A stretch of DNA of 59,576 bases from Rhodospirillales bacterium (GTDB lineage Bacteria > Pseudomonadota > Alphaproteobacteria > Acetobacterales > Acetobacteraceae). The stretch's first letter is position 1, and each line of letters begins with the position of its first letter. Location of the stretch: assembly GCA_025359905.1 (NCBI GenBank), contig JANYDF010000162.1, forward strand, positions 1-59,576, read 5' to 3'. This document shows positions 25,686-34,264 of this stretch, in pieces. The position numbers were made by a program, and so were the translations under genes. Under the pieces are notes generated by a model. That model was not told where the DNA came from. It did not search any database and saw only the letters and a list, made by a program, of their open reading frames with translations.

Positions 25686-26999
25686 TCAAGGCGCCATGAT
25701 CAGCCGCGGTTTGCTGAGCGACGTGGAGACTTGCTGGAACGCCGTCCCGACGTTGCTGTAAGTGTTCGGGCTGCTTGCCCAAGTGCACGCCGCTGTGCCG
25801 GTCGAGGTCGCCGAGAAGAACTTCGCCGGACTCGATGCGATCGCCTCCATCGCGGTGCACGGGTTGTAGGTGTCGCCGCTGGTGCAGCCCGATGTCGGCG
25901 CATCGTAGGCAATCGAATAAATCCAGGTACCGGCGGCCTTGATCGTGGTGGCCGCAGTGACTGCCTGGCCGCATTCGGCCGACGTGCTCAATTTGGTTTG
26001 GCTGCCGGATGCGGTGGCGTCGCCGTCCGACAGCAGGATGATGACATTCTGCGACTTGACGTTGCCCTCGGCCACAAGGGCAGCCTGCGCCTTGGTCAAC
26101 ACTTCAGCGTAGAACGTGCCCTGGCCGCCTTTGGACTGGATGCAACCCGCAAGGCTGTTGGCGTTATCGCCCGCAGCCTTGACCAGAGCAGACGTGTCGT
26201 AAAGCACGCCCTTGCCGTCGTTGTAGTCGATGCTGAGCGCGCTCGCCGAGTTGATCTGGTAATAGATCGGCGACGATCCGTACGGCACCGAGGCCGGATA
26301 GGTCGCGTTGCACGGCACGAACGTGCTGGCCATGCCCGGGAACACCATAATGCCCAGTTGGTCGACCGGCGCGATCATCTGTTTCATAACCAACTGGATG
26401 CCGTACAGCGCGCACTGAAATTTGGTCGGGCTGGTGACGTGCGGCACCGTGCATTGCGGGTCGGCCGTGCTGTTCATCGATGTGGTGGCGTCGAGCACGA
26501 ACATCACGTTCAGCGGCGTCGATGACCCGCCTGCGATCGCGGCCGCCGACTTGGCCGAGATGGTAAAGTCACCCAGCCCCACGACCGGGAAGAACCGCGT
26601 TGCCACCGTGCCGGTTTGCGTCAGCGAGACGACATTGGGGCTGGTGACGTTGCACGCCGGCAGCCCCGTGGTCGCCGTGACACAGGATGTAGTTGCTGAG
26701 GCGCTGGTGATGGCGACGTTTGGAACCGGGTTAGTCGAGTGCCAGCCTTCCGCCGTGGTTTTTGCGGTGGCCGCCGTGCCGCCGCTCGCGGTCCAGTTAT
26801 AGGTGGCGGCCAGCACGGCGGCATTGGTGTTTGCCTGCAGCGCGCTGCGCGCTGCCATGACCAAGCCGACATCGAGCGCCAATGCGGCCATGCCCATGAT
26901 GCCGATTGACGAGGCGGCAAACACAACCGCGGACACACCACGGCGGTCGCGCCATAGGCCGCGGACGGCCGCTGCGATCGAGGTTATGCGGGGGTTCAT
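25686..26999 (-). CDS. tadG: TadG-like pilus assembly protein with vWA domain
   Basis: A 437-residue pseudopilin-like protein of the Tad system. After a basic cytoplasmic start (RGLWRDRRG) comes a single hydrophobic segment (SAVVFAASSIGIMGMAALAL, residues 23-42) and the TadG-like ARSALQANTNAAVLAA. A von Willebrand A domain follows with the metal site LDATTSMN (Asp170, Thr172, Ser174) where D-x-S-x-S is usual. The C-terminal half has several cysteines likely to form disulfides outside the cell. Such proteins are placed at the base or tip of Flp pili. It starts 15 bases after tadE, running opposite to the main tad operon. Confidence 0.85.
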   Translation of the reverse strand: MNPRITSIAAAVRGLWRDRRGVSAVVFAASSIGIMGMAALALDVGLVMAARSALQANTNAAVLAATYNWTASGGTAATAKTTAEGWHSTNPVPNVAITSASATTSCVTATTGLPACNVTSPNVVSLTQTGTVATRFFPVVGLGDFTISAKSAAAIAGGSSTPLNVMFVLDATTSMNSTADPQCTVPHVTSPTKFQCALYGIQLVMKQMIAPVDQLGIMVFPGMASTFVPCNATYPASVPYGSSPIYYQINSASALSIDYNDGKGVLYDTSALVKAAGDNANSLAGCIQSKGGQGTFYAEVLTKAQAALVAEGNVKSQNVIILLSDGDATASGSQTKLSTSAECGQAVTAATTIKAAGTWIYSIAYDAPTSGCTSGDTYNPCTAMEAIASSPAKFFSATSTGTAACTWASSPNTYSNVGTAFQQVSTSLSKPRLIMAP

Positions 27000-27014
27000 G
27001 ACACCATTCTCTCT

Positions 27015-27572
27015 CTATTGAACGACATTCGCGGCAGACGCCGACAACGTGCAGGTGCCGCCGGCGTAGTTAACGCTGTAGATCATCAGGCTGCACGGAT
27101 AGGTTATCGTAACTTTAGCCGTGTAGCCTGCCGTGGTGACGCTGCAGGCGGTCTTCGTGCACTGGTAGGTGCAATCCGGCGTCGCAGCGTTGGTGCAGAT
27201 ATTAAACGTTTTGACTATGCTGGCGGTCGTCAGTGTCGGCGCCGCGCTGTTGATCGCGGCGGTGGCTGTTGTGTAAGGCGTGCTGGTGCCACGGCTGAGC
27301 GCCAAGGATTGGGCGCCTTGCTGGGCCGCGTTGGTCAGAATCATGTAGTTATTGATCGCCACGCCGGCCACGAACATGCCGATCAGGATCATCAGCATCA
27401 CCGGGCCGACGAAAGCGAATTCAAGCGCTGCGGTGGCCCGGCGGCAGCGCGCCAACTTGCGCAGCGTCTGCAGCATGCCCGGGCGGCGCATCGCCTGCCG
27501 ATATTGCCCGCGTTGCCCCAGTGCGGGCAACCGTCTGGCAATTTCTGCGGTGACAAGTCCGTTTCGCATCAT
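27015..27572 (-). CDS. tadE: TadE-like pseudopilin
   Basis: Up to 185 residues. The TadE signature is RATAALEFAFVGPVMLMILI (about residues 44-63), where the conserved glutamate five residues into the hydrophobic stretch fits processing by the TadV prepilin peptidase. The extracellular part is Thr/Ala-rich with six cysteines. The start is uncertain: ATG 27572 is given, but ATG 27491 or 27476 would leave a short basic leader more typical for the family. It is divergent from the flp pilin across 461 bases and is followed by tadG. TadE pseudopilins are needed for pilus biogenesis. Confidence 0.85.
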   Translation of the reverse strand: MMRNGLVTAEIARRLPALGQRGQYRQAMRRPGMLQTLRKLARCRRATAALEFAFVGPVMLMILIGMFVAGVAINNYMILTNAAQQGAQSLALSRGTSTPYTTATAAINSAAPTLTTASIVKTFNICTNAATPDCTYQCTKTACSVTTAGYTAKVTITYPCSLMIYSVNYAGGTCTLSASAANVVQ

Positions 27573-28033
27573 GCCCGTTGCACCCTTCGAACCTCACCAC
27601 CTGGCTGACGCCGCGAGGCCGTTGGGCGGCCGGCGGTTCCGCGAAGGCCCACGCGCAGTGTAGCAACTAAAGCCGGTGGCCAGCCATACTTCGATTTGCG
27701 TGCAGCCATCTGCCTTGCGGTTGCCGACCCGTTATCAGCGCCGAGTGCGAGGTTATCGATAAGATTATGGCACGCAAGATATTGTCAATAGGCAATTTTC
27801 GGGGCAACCACCCGCCCCCTTGCGGGACAGGGCGAATCTCAGAAGTTGGACGGATGGGGGTGAAGGGGGGTAGAAAATATTTTGTTAAACCGCTCATTCC
27901 TGCTTGCTTATCAGCATTCATTCTGGCATGTTCGGGACGTTGGTGAGCGTTAAGCCAATCCGATGCTTAGGGCGGCGCTGCGCCTCACGATACGGTGTGG
28001 CTCAACAGAACTTAACATGAAGGGAAGCATAAC
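27573..28033. promoter_or_regulatory. divergent control region between tadE and flp
   Basis: No gene is supported in these 461 bases. The stretch is AT-richer than its surroundings between 27740 and 27800 and again around 27870-27910. It must contain promoters for the leftward tadEG and rightward flp transcripts. A ten-base palindrome TTATCGATAA lies at 27753-27762. The flp ribosome binding site AAGGGAAG ends about 6 bases before its start codon. I could not identify a confident -35/-10, sigma-54 or CtrA site. Confidence 0.5.
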
Positions 28034-28204
28034 ATGACGAACCTCAAGAACCTGATCTCGAAGCTGCACAACGACACCCGTGGCGTGACTGCCATGGAGT
28101 ACGGCATGATTGCCGCCGCCACGATCGTTGCGATCGCCGGTTTTATGACCACGATCAGCGGCAAGCTGTCGACGATCTTCAGCACGATCTCCTCCAGCCT
28201 CTAA
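28034..28204 (+). CDS. flp: Flp/Fap-type major pilin
   Basis: A 56-residue prepilin: MTNLKNLISKLHNDTRG leader, then VTAMEYGMIAAATIVAIAGF. The RG/VTAMEYG junction with Glu at +5 and Tyr at +6 of the mature chain is the class III (Flp) prepilin signature cut by TadV. The mature protein would be about 39 residues, almost all one helix, as in other Flp subunits. A strong Shine-Dalgarno (AAGGGAAG) precedes ATG 28034. A stable hairpin follows the stop at 28281, probably separating the abundant pilin message from the assembly operon. Confidence 0.95.
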   Translation: MTNLKNLISKLHNDTRGVTAMEYGMIAAATIVAIAGFMTTISGKLSTIFSTISSSL

Positions 28205-28280
28205 GCTCGTCTGGAGCGGCGATGCGGGGCGGGTGACCGCCTCCGGGCCGGGCACTGATTGGTGCCATTGAAGTGGCTTT

Positions 28281-28313
28281 GGCTATCCGGTGCACGTGTG
28301 TCGCCGGATAGCC
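28281..28313 (+). terminator. 10-bp perfect hairpin between flp and cpaA
   Basis: GGCTATCCGG at 28281-28290 pairs perfectly with CCGGATAGCC at 28304-28313 around a 13-base loop, 77 bases after the pilin stop. No T-run follows directly. It could be a partial terminator or an RNA-stabilising stem giving more pilin than assembly proteins; direct evidence is only the pairing. Confidence 0.65.
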
Positions 28314-28318
28314 TGCCC

Positions 28319-28362
28319 TTCGACAAATATTCACAAAATTCGACAACTCAAAATTCGACAAC
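28319..28362. repeat. three TTCGACAA direct repeats upstream of cpaA
   Basis: TTCGACAA occurs at 28319-28326, 28339-28346 and 28354-28361. The last two lie in identical 13-base units (AAAATTCGACAAC, 28335-28347 and 28350-28362) repeated every 15 bases. They lie in an AT-rich island between the flp hairpin and the prepilin peptidase gene. A role as regulator binding sites for the tad assembly operon is inference. Confidence 0.6.
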
Positions 28363-28482
28363 ATTGTAGCGCTCGCTGCGGGCTTTGGCTCGCCGTGCGC
28401 AGGGTTTGCATCGTTGGCTTAGCTGTGCCGGATAATGGTCTTGGGCGAGTCGGAATGGTCTGCATAACCGGCGGGGGGCTGG

Positions 28483-28986
28483 GTGACGATTGCGGCCGCA
28501 GTTGCGACAATGGCTTGTCTGGTGCTTGCGGCGCTGAGCGACGTCGCGGTTCGTTCGATTCCTAATTGGCTATCGGGCGTTGTGGCCGCTGCCGGGTTGC
28601 TGGCGCGGGCAACGCAAGGTTGGGCGGCTCTCGAATGGACCGCCCTGTGCGCCGTTGCGCTCTTTGTCATCCTGTTGGTCATTTATGCGCGCGGCGGCTT
28701 GGGCGGCGGCGACGTGAAGCTGTTGACCGCCGTGGCGCTGGGCTTAGCCCCTTGGGATACCTACCAGTTTATCTGGTACACCGCCGTGTCCGGCGGCGTC
28801 CTGGCGGCAGCATATTTGGTGATGCGCAAGCTTCCGCCGGTGCGGCGCTTGCAATCACGGTCCAATCTGCTCAAGCGTGTCTACGCTGCCGAACGATGGC
28901 GCATTCGCAGGCGCGGTCCGCTGCCGTATGGTGTGGCGATCGCCGTTGGCGGCGTTCTGACCCTCGCTCAAGTGATTGGACGCTAA
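28483..28986 (+). CDS. cpaA: Flp prepilin peptidase (CpaA/TadV, A24 family)
   Basis: A 167-residue type IV prepilin-like peptidase of the short form lacking the methylase domain. The two catalytic aspartates of A24 enzymes are visible in ALSDVAVRSIPNWLS (Asp20) and ARGGLGGGDVKLLTAVAL (Asp76 in the GGGD motif). Five to six membrane helices. It would cleave Flp, TadE and possibly TadG precursors at the inner membrane. GTG 28483 follows a G-rich GGCGGGGGGC ribosome site. It begins the rightward assembly operon; cpaB starts a few bases after its stop. Confidence 0.9.
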   Translation: MTIAAAVATMACLVLAALSDVAVRSIPNWLSGVVAAAGLLARATQGWAALEWTALCAVALFVILLVIYARGGLGGGDVKLLTAVALGLAPWDTYQFIWYTAVSGGVLAAAYLVMRKLPPVRRLQSRSNLLKRVYAAERWRIRRRGPLPYGVAIAVGGVLTLAQVIGR

Positions 28987-28990
28987 TATC

Positions 28991-29851
28991 GTGTCACTGC
29001 GCCTTATCCTGATCCCGCTGGCGATTTTGACCGCCCTTGCGCTGGCGCTGTTGGCGTTTCAGGTCGGCCGCAGTCCGGCCCCGGCGCCGCAGGATGCCGC
29101 CGCGCCGCCGCCGCCACCGCCGCCGGTTTTGATCAGTGTGCTGGTCGCGGCACATGCTATCGCACCAGGCGCGTTGATTCGCGATGAGGACTTCGTTACC
29201 AAGGCGCTACCGCAACGCGACGTGACGGCTGGGCTGATGCAAGATACGGCTGAGAACCGTGTCGAGATCCGTGGTGCCATGATGCGCCGGTATATGGACG
29301 CCGGCGCCATGCTGTCGCGGTCGTTCGTGCTGCGGCCGCGCGACCGTGGCTTCCTAGCGGCGGTGCTGGAACCGGGGACGCGGGCTGTTTCGATCTCTGT
29401 GGATGCGGTAACCGGCGTTTCAGGGCTGATTTGGCCCGGCGATCGGGTCGACGTGATTCTGACGCAGGAATTGGAAGGACAGAATGTCCCGCTCGCGCGC
29501 AAGGTGTTCGGCGAGACAGTGTTGGCCGACGTGCGGGTTATCGCGGTCGATCAGCAGATTACCGAAGGCGGTGTGGCGGCATCCGGCAACGACGGCGTCG
29601 GGAAGGTTGCGCGCACCGTGACACTGCAAGTGGTTGCCGATCAGGCGGAGCGTGTGACGGTGGCCGGCCATATGGGGCATTTGGCGCTAGCGGTGCGGGC
29701 CGTGGAAAATCCGCTGCCCGACGCCGTGCCGGGCAAAGTCACCGTGTTCGGCGCCGATGTGTCGCCAGAGGTTTCCGCCAGCAGCCGCCGGACTGGCGTG
29801 CGTATGAACCTGATCCAAGGCGATCACCGCGAAGAGGTTACATTTCAATGA
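28991..29851 (+). CDS. cpaB: Flp pilus assembly protein CpaB/RcpC
   Basis: A 286-residue protein with one N-terminal membrane segment, a proline run (PPPPPPP), then a SAF domain (VLVAAHAIAPGALIRDEDFV) and the conserved CpaB block RAVSISVDAVTGVSGLIWPGDRVDVIL. It is a periplasmic component that supports the secretin and probably binds peptidoglycan. GTG 28991 lies 5 bases after the cpaA stop; TTG 28976, overlapping cpaA by 11 bases, is the alternative. The end overlaps the cpaC start as ATGA. Confidence 0.92.
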   Translation: MSLRLILIPLAILTALALALLAFQVGRSPAPAPQDAAAPPPPPPPVLISVLVAAHAIAPGALIRDEDFVTKALPQRDVTAGLMQDTAENRVEIRGAMMRRYMDAGAMLSRSFVLRPRDRGFLAAVLEPGTRAVSISVDAVTGVSGLIWPGDRVDVILTQELEGQNVPLARKVFGETVLADVRVIAVDQQITEGGVAASGNDGVGKVARTVTLQVVADQAERVTVAGHMGHLALAVRAVENPLPDAVPGKVTVFGADVSPEVSASSRRTGVRMNLIQGDHREEVTFQ

Positions 29852-31368
29852 GGTGGCTATTGCTGCCTCCCCGCACTTTCCTCGCGGCGGCGGTTTCGTC
29901 GGCGCTGATGTTCGCTGCGGCGTGCCCGGCTTCAGCGCAGCTTGCGCCGACTGAGCCGACACCAACGGCCCAACCGGGCGATGCCGAGCACGCCGTGGTG
30001 CCGCAGGACATCACCATTGATGTCGGGCGCGGCCAGATGTTGCAGTTGCCGGAACCCGCGACCTCGGTGCTGGCGGCCGATCCATCCGTCGCGCGGGTAC
30101 AGCCGGCTTCGCCCACCCGGCTGTTTCTTATTGCGGTTGCGGCGGGCCATACCACGATCATCGCCACCAACTCCGCCGGGCAAACCATTAGCCAGTTCGA
30201 CGTGACGGTGCGCAGCAATGCACCGGCACCGGTGGCAGGCGTGGCCCCGGCCGCCGAACCTGGCCCCACGGTTGCCAACGGGCAGGGCGCCGAGGAAGCG
30301 ATCAATCTATCGGTGCATGGCGCGAAGGACATTCGCGTCCGCATGCTTGGCAAGGATGCGGTGCTGACCGGCATCGTGCCGACGCCGGCGGCAGCGCAGG
30401 AAGCGGTATCGATCACCAAGTCTTACCTGGGTGGCGACAAGGCGACGGTGATCGACCAGCTGCTGGTGTTGACCAGCATTCAGGTGAACGTGCGTGTCCG
30501 CTTCGCCGAAATCTCGCGCACCGTGACCCGCCAGCTTGGCTTCAACTGGCAGGCGCTGTCCGGCGCCAAGGGCGGTTTCCAGTTCGGCTTGGCGACCGGC
30601 GTTGCGGCATCCGGCCCGATTTCACCGTTGGCGGTGCTTGGCGTTACCGCGGCCAATGGCGCCGTCGCGAACCAGATCGGTTTCGGCTCGACCCGCTGGG
30701 ACGTCAACAGCGTGATCGATGCGCTGGCCGCAGATAACTTGGTCACCATTCTGGCCGAGCCCAACCTGACGGCGCTGTCCGGCGAGACCGCCAGTTTCCT
30801 GGCGGGCGGCGAATTCCCCGTGCCAGTGTCGGCGACATCGACCAACCAGATTTCGATCTCGTTCAAGCAGTATGGCGTCAGTCTTTCGGTCGTTCCCACG
30901 GTGCTGTCCGGCGACCGGCTGAACCTGAAAGTCCGGCCCGAGGTGAGCAGCCTGACCACTGTGGGCGCGATCAGCCTGCCGATTGCTGGCGGCAGTCTCA
31001 GCATTCCGGCATTGTCTGTCAGCCGGGCCGACACGACTGTCGAACTTGGCAGTGGTCAAAGCTTCGCCATCGCCGGACTGCTGAAGAAAACCACCACCGA
31101 CGCGCTCAGCGGTTTGCCGGGCATTAGCGATGTGCCCGTGCTCGGCGCGCTGTTCAGGTCCGATGCGTTTCAGCGCGAAGAAACCGAATTGGTCATTATC
31201 GTGACGCCCTATATTGTGACCCCGGCCTCGTCGCCGGGGCGGCTGAAATCGCCCACTGACGGGTTCAAACCCGCGACCGATCTGGACCGTATCCTGTACG
31301 GGCGGCAGGTCGCGCGCGGGACGGGGGCGCAGGCTACGCCGATTGACGCTGGCTTTATCTTGAGGTGA
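29848..31368 (+). CDS. cpaC: Flp pilus secretin CpaC/RcpA
   Basis: A 506-residue type II/III secretin-family protein forming the outer-membrane channel for Flp pili. A signal peptide (LLLPPRTFLAAAVSSALMFAAACPASA) is followed by the pilus-secretin N domain (ITIDVGRGQMLQLPEPATSVL), a BON-like domain, and the secretin core with VRFAEISRTVTRQLGFNW and the closing GLPGISDVPVLGALFRS and ELVIIVTPYIV. ATG 29848 overlaps the cpaB stop by ATGA; the frame is open upstream inside cpaB but that is non-homologous. Confidence 0.95.
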   Translation: MRWLLLPPRTFLAAAVSSALMFAAACPASAQLAPTEPTPTAQPGDAEHAVVPQDITIDVGRGQMLQLPEPATSVLAADPSVARVQPASPTRLFLIAVAAGHTTIIATNSAGQTISQFDVTVRSNAPAPVAGVAPAAEPGPTVANGQGAEEAINLSVHGAKDIRVRMLGKDAVLTGIVPTPAAAQEAVSITKSYLGGDKATVIDQLLVLTSIQVNVRVRFAEISRTVTRQLGFNWQALSGAKGGFQFGLATGVAASGPISPLAVLGVTAANGAVANQIGFGSTRWDVNSVIDALAADNLVTILAEPNLTALSGETASFLAGGEFPVPVSATSTNQISISFKQYGVSLSVVPTVLSGDRLNLKVRPEVSSLTTVGAISLPIAGGSLSIPALSVSRADTTVELGSGQSFAIAGLLKKTTTDALSGLPGISDVPVLGALFRSDAFQREETELVIIVTPYIVTPASSPGRLKSPTDGFKPATDLDRILYGRQVARGTGAQATPIDAGFILR

Positions 31369-31374
31369 GAGATC

Positions 31375-31656
31375 ATGCGCAGCCTCATGCTGTTGCCGTT
31401 GCTACTGGCCTTGGCGGCCTGTCACCCGGACCCTTTCGCGGTGGAGGGCACGTGGCATCCGACCAACGTGAATGACGCCAATCTGCGCGAAATGGTGGCC
31501 AATCCGCATGATTTGGTCGCCGGTCAGGCCGCAACCGGGTCGTGGGGGCAGGAGGCGGCAGCAGCCGTGCAACGCGTGGTGGACGACAAGACGCGCGGCT
31601 TGATGAACGCCACGACGTCCAATGCAGTGGCCGCGCCGTCCGGTGGCGCCCAATGA
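31375..31656 (+). CDS. very short CpaD-like pilus lipoprotein
   Basis: A 93-residue lipoprotein: signal MRSLMLLPLLLALAAC with lipobox LAAC (Cys16). The mature part contains GTWHPTNVNDANLREMVANP and HDLVAGQAATGS, which resemble the conserved core of CpaD (its N-x-x-N-L-x-x-M-V-A-x-P-x-D-L motif). CpaD proteins of Caulobacter and relatives are about 200 residues; here the N-terminal half is missing. Its place between cpaC and cpaE is where cpaD lies in other tad loci. It probably anchors or pilots the secretin in the outer membrane. It starts 6 bases after the cpaC stop. Confidence 0.85.
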   Translation: MRSLMLLPLLLALAACHPDPFAVEGTWHPTNVNDANLREMVANPHDLVAGQAATGSWGQEAAAAVQRVVDDKTRGLMNATTSNAVAAPSGGAQ

Positions 31657-31675
31657 TGGCTAGGCGGTAACGAAC

Positions 31676-32875
31676 GTGGGTGACTCTCCCGCTACGGTCA
31701 GCACAGGGCCGCTCAGCAGCAGCGTGCTGGCCATTGTCAGCGACGAGCAGAGCGAAACCGTGCTGCGCGCTTGCCTGCGCGATTTCACCGAGAACCTGCG
31801 GGTCCGGCGCGGCGCGATCGCGACTGCCATTGCGGTGCTGGAGAAGGAAGCGGTCGACGGCGTGCTGATTGTCGACGTGACCGGGTCGAGCGAGCCGATG
31901 CGCGATCTGGACAATCTGGCACGCGTCTGCCGCCCGAACCTGCGGGTGCTGGTGGTTGGCGACAACACCGACATTTCGTTCTACCGCGCGCTGGTGAATG
32001 ACCTCGGGGTTGCCGAGTATCTGCCCAAACCGCTGACCCGTGGCGGTGTTACCCGGCTGTTCGGCCCGCACATCGTCGGCACCGCGACGTTTACCGCGCC
32101 CAGCCGCGGCGGGCGCGCGATTCTGTTTTGCAGCGCGCGCGGCGGGGCAGGGGCGACCACGCTGGCGGTCAATGTGGCCTCGCATCTGGCGACGCTGGCG
32201 CATACCCATGTGGCGTTGCTCGATCTGCATTTGCAGGCGGGCGCGGTCGCGCTGATGATGGGCACCAAACCGAGCCAGGGCCTGCGTCCGGCGCTCGAAG
32301 CGCCGGGCCGGGCCGATGGTCTGTTCCTGGACCGCGTCTCGGTGGTTGTCGATGACCGGTTGAAGGTGATCGCAGCCGAAGAATCGTTCGATGTTGCGCT
32401 GGAGTTTTCCGAGACGGCGGTGGTGCGGGTTGTTGATTTGCTGCGTCAACGCTCCAACTTCGTGATCATCGATCTGCCGTGTCCACCGCCGCCAGCGATG
32501 CGCGCCTTGCTCGCCGAAGCCAATCTGACGGTTATCGTGCTAGGTCCCGACCTTGTCGGCGTCCGTAACGCGCTGGCGATGCGGCAGTTGGTGACCTCGA
32601 TTGCCGATAAGGATAATACTTACACGGTGTTAAACCGCGCAGGTATGCATGGCGGGCTGGATATGGCGCTGCTGACCAAGGGCCTGGGCGGCAAGCCGGA
32701 CCTCGTGGTGCCCGACCTTGGCCGGCAAGTGTTGCAGGCCGAGCAACTTGGCGTGCCGGCCGTGCGCAAGATGGACGCTTTGCGCAAGGCGCTCGGTCCC
32801 CTGGTCCAAGAGATTTCTGGCGTCGAGCACAAGGCGACAAGTTGGTCGTGGCTTGAAAGGATCACCCGCAAATGA
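31676..32875 (+). CDS. cpaE: Tad localisation ATPase-like protein CpaE/TadZ
   Basis: A 399-residue protein with an N-terminal receiver-like domain (about residues 16-130, ending with LPKPLTRGGVTRLF) and a C-terminal ParA/MinD-type domain. The P-loop reads SARGGAGATTLAVN (153-166); the lysine expected in GKTT is Ala, as in many CpaE/TadZ proteins thought to bind nucleotide weakly. LLDLHLQAGAVALMMG and IIDLP are the further nucleotide-site motifs. It places the Tad machine at a cell pole. GTG 31676 follows the lipoprotein by 19 bases; the end overlaps cpaF (ATGA). Confidence 0.92.
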   Translation: MGDSPATVSTGPLSSSVLAIVSDEQSETVLRACLRDFTENLRVRRGAIATAIAVLEKEAVDGVLIVDVTGSSEPMRDLDNLARVCRPNLRVLVVGDNTDISFYRALVNDLGVAEYLPKPLTRGGVTRLFGPHIVGTATFTAPSRGGRAILFCSARGGAGATTLAVNVASHLATLAHTHVALLDLHLQAGAVALMMGTKPSQGLRPALEAPGRADGLFLDRVSVVVDDRLKVIAAEESFDVALEFSETAVVRVVDLLRQRSNFVIIDLPCPPPPAMRALLAEANLTVIVLGPDLVGVRNALAMRQLVTSIADKDNTYTVLNRAGMHGGLDMALLTKGLGGKPDLVVPDLGRQVLQAEQLGVPAVRKMDALRKALGPLVQEISGVEHKATSWSWLERITRK

Positions 32876-34263
32876 GGTCGTTTGGCCGCCGGGATCTGGC
32901 CCCTTCAACGGTTATGCCGGCTCCGCTGTCAGCAGCGCCAGCCGCCGCAGCACCGGTGGAACCGCCGCTTGGCGCACCGGCGGGATTGGACGCTGCCGGG
33001 CGCCGGCGCGAAGACCGGGTCGCTGCCCTGCGCCGCCGGGTGCTTGAGCAGATCGACACGGCGGTTGCCGCCGATTTGTCGGCGGGTCAGTTGCAGCTTC
33101 AGCTTGCCAACATCATCCACACCATCGCCGAGACCGAGCGGTGGGAACTGTCCGCCGCCGAGGAAGCCGACCTCGCCGACGAACTGACCAACGACATGAT
33201 CGGCTTTGGCCCGCTGCAATCGCTGCTGGCCGACGATCTGGTGACCGACATCATGGTCAACGGCCCTTACAGCATCTACGTCGAACGTGGCGGCAAGCTC
33301 ATTCGCACCACGGTGAAATTCCGCGACAACGAGCACGTCGCCAGCGTGGCGCGCAAGATCGCCACCTCGGTCGGCCGCCGCATCGACGAATCGAGCCCGA
33401 TGGTCGACGCCCGGTTGAAGGACGGCGGCCGAATCAACGTGGTGTTTCCGCCCATCGCGCTCGACGGCCCATCGATCTCAATTCGTAAATTCTCCCGCAA
33501 GCGCCCCGATTTTACCCAGATGACCAATAACGGCACCATGGTGGCCGGTCTGGCCACGGTGCTGGAAATCGCCGCCAAGGTGCGGTTGAACATTCTGATC
33601 GCGGGCGGCACCGGCTCGGGCAAGACGACGTTGCTCAACGCGATGAGCAAGACGATCGATCACGACGAACGCATCGTCACCATTGAGGACGCGGCGGAGT
33701 TGCAATTGCAGCAGCCGCATGTGGTGCGGCTGGAAACCCGGCCGCCGAACCTGGAAGGCACCGGCGAGATCCGTCAGCGCGAGTTGCTACGCAACGCGCT
33801 GCGGATGCGGCCAGATCGCATTATTTTGGGCGAGGTCCGCGGCCCGGAAGCGTTCGACATGCTGCAAGCCATGAACACCGGTCACGATGGCTCGATCTGC
33901 ACCATCCACTCCAACAATGCCCGCGACGCGCTGACTCGCGTGGAAAACTTGGTGATGATGGGCAATTTCGGCCTGCCGGTGCGCGGCGTGCGCGCGCAGA
34001 TTGCCGCAGCTATCGATATGGTGGTGTATCTGGAACGTATGCGTGACGGCGTGCGCCGGGTAACCCAGGTGTCCGACGTATGCGGCCTGGAAGGCGATGT
34101 CGTCACTATGAACGACATCGTCGCCTTCGAGTTCGACGGCGAAGATCCGCAGGGCCGGATTTACGGCCATTACCGCACCCTCGCCACCCGCCCCAGTTTC
34201 CGGCGCAATCTGGAGTATTTCGGGCTGGAAAAGGCGTGGATGGAAGCGGTGGAGAGCATCTGA
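32872..34263 (+). CDS. cpaF: Tad secretion ATPase CpaF/TadA
   Basis: A 463-residue type II/IV secretion ATPase powering Flp pilus extension. The N-terminal 45 residues are Ala/Pro-rich, followed by the helical N domain. The RecA-like domain has Walker A GGTGSGKT (245-252), the Asp box [11 protein letters not shown], Walker [21 protein letters not shown], and the His box [12 protein letters not shown]. The protein ends [15 protein letters not shown]. The start overlaps cpaE by ATGA and tadB begins 1 base after the stop, showing tight coupling. Confidence 0.97.
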   Translation: MRSFGRRDLAPSTVMPAPLSAAPAAAAPVEPPLGAPAGLDAAGRRREDRVAALRRRVLEQIDTAVAADLSAGQLQLQLANIIHTIAETERWELSAAEEADLADELTNDMIGFGPLQSLLADDLVTDIMVNGPYSIYVERGGKLIRTTVKFRDNEHVASVARKIATSVGRRIDESSPMVDARLKDGGRINVVFPPIALDGPSISIRKFSRKRPDFTQMTNNGTMVAGLATVLEIAAKVRLNILIAGGTGSGKTTLLNAMSKTIDHDERIVTIEDAAELQLQQPHVVRLETRPPNLEGTGEIRQRELLRNALRMRPDRIILGEVRGPEAFDMLQAMNTGHDGSICTIHSNNARDALTRVENLVMMGNFGLPVRGVRAQIAAAIDMVVYLERMRDGVRRVTQVSDVCGLEGDVVTMNDIVAFEFDGEDPQGRIYGHYRTLATRPSFRRNLEYFGLEKAWMEAVESI

Positions 34264-34264
34264 C

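Noticed and set aside
28319-28362. CRISPR-like array
   Set aside because: Only three units of 8-13 bases with spacing of 15-20 bases; no CRISPR repeat length, no variable spacers of constant size, and no cas genes.
29431-31368. 645-codon version of cpaC
   Set aside because: The first 139 codons fall inside cpaB in another frame. A signal peptide starts exactly at ATG 29848.
31676-32875. CpaE as a chromosome or plasmid partition ATPase (ParA)
   Set aside because: The P-loop lysine is missing, there is a receiver-like N-terminal domain, and the gene lies inside a complete tad operon.
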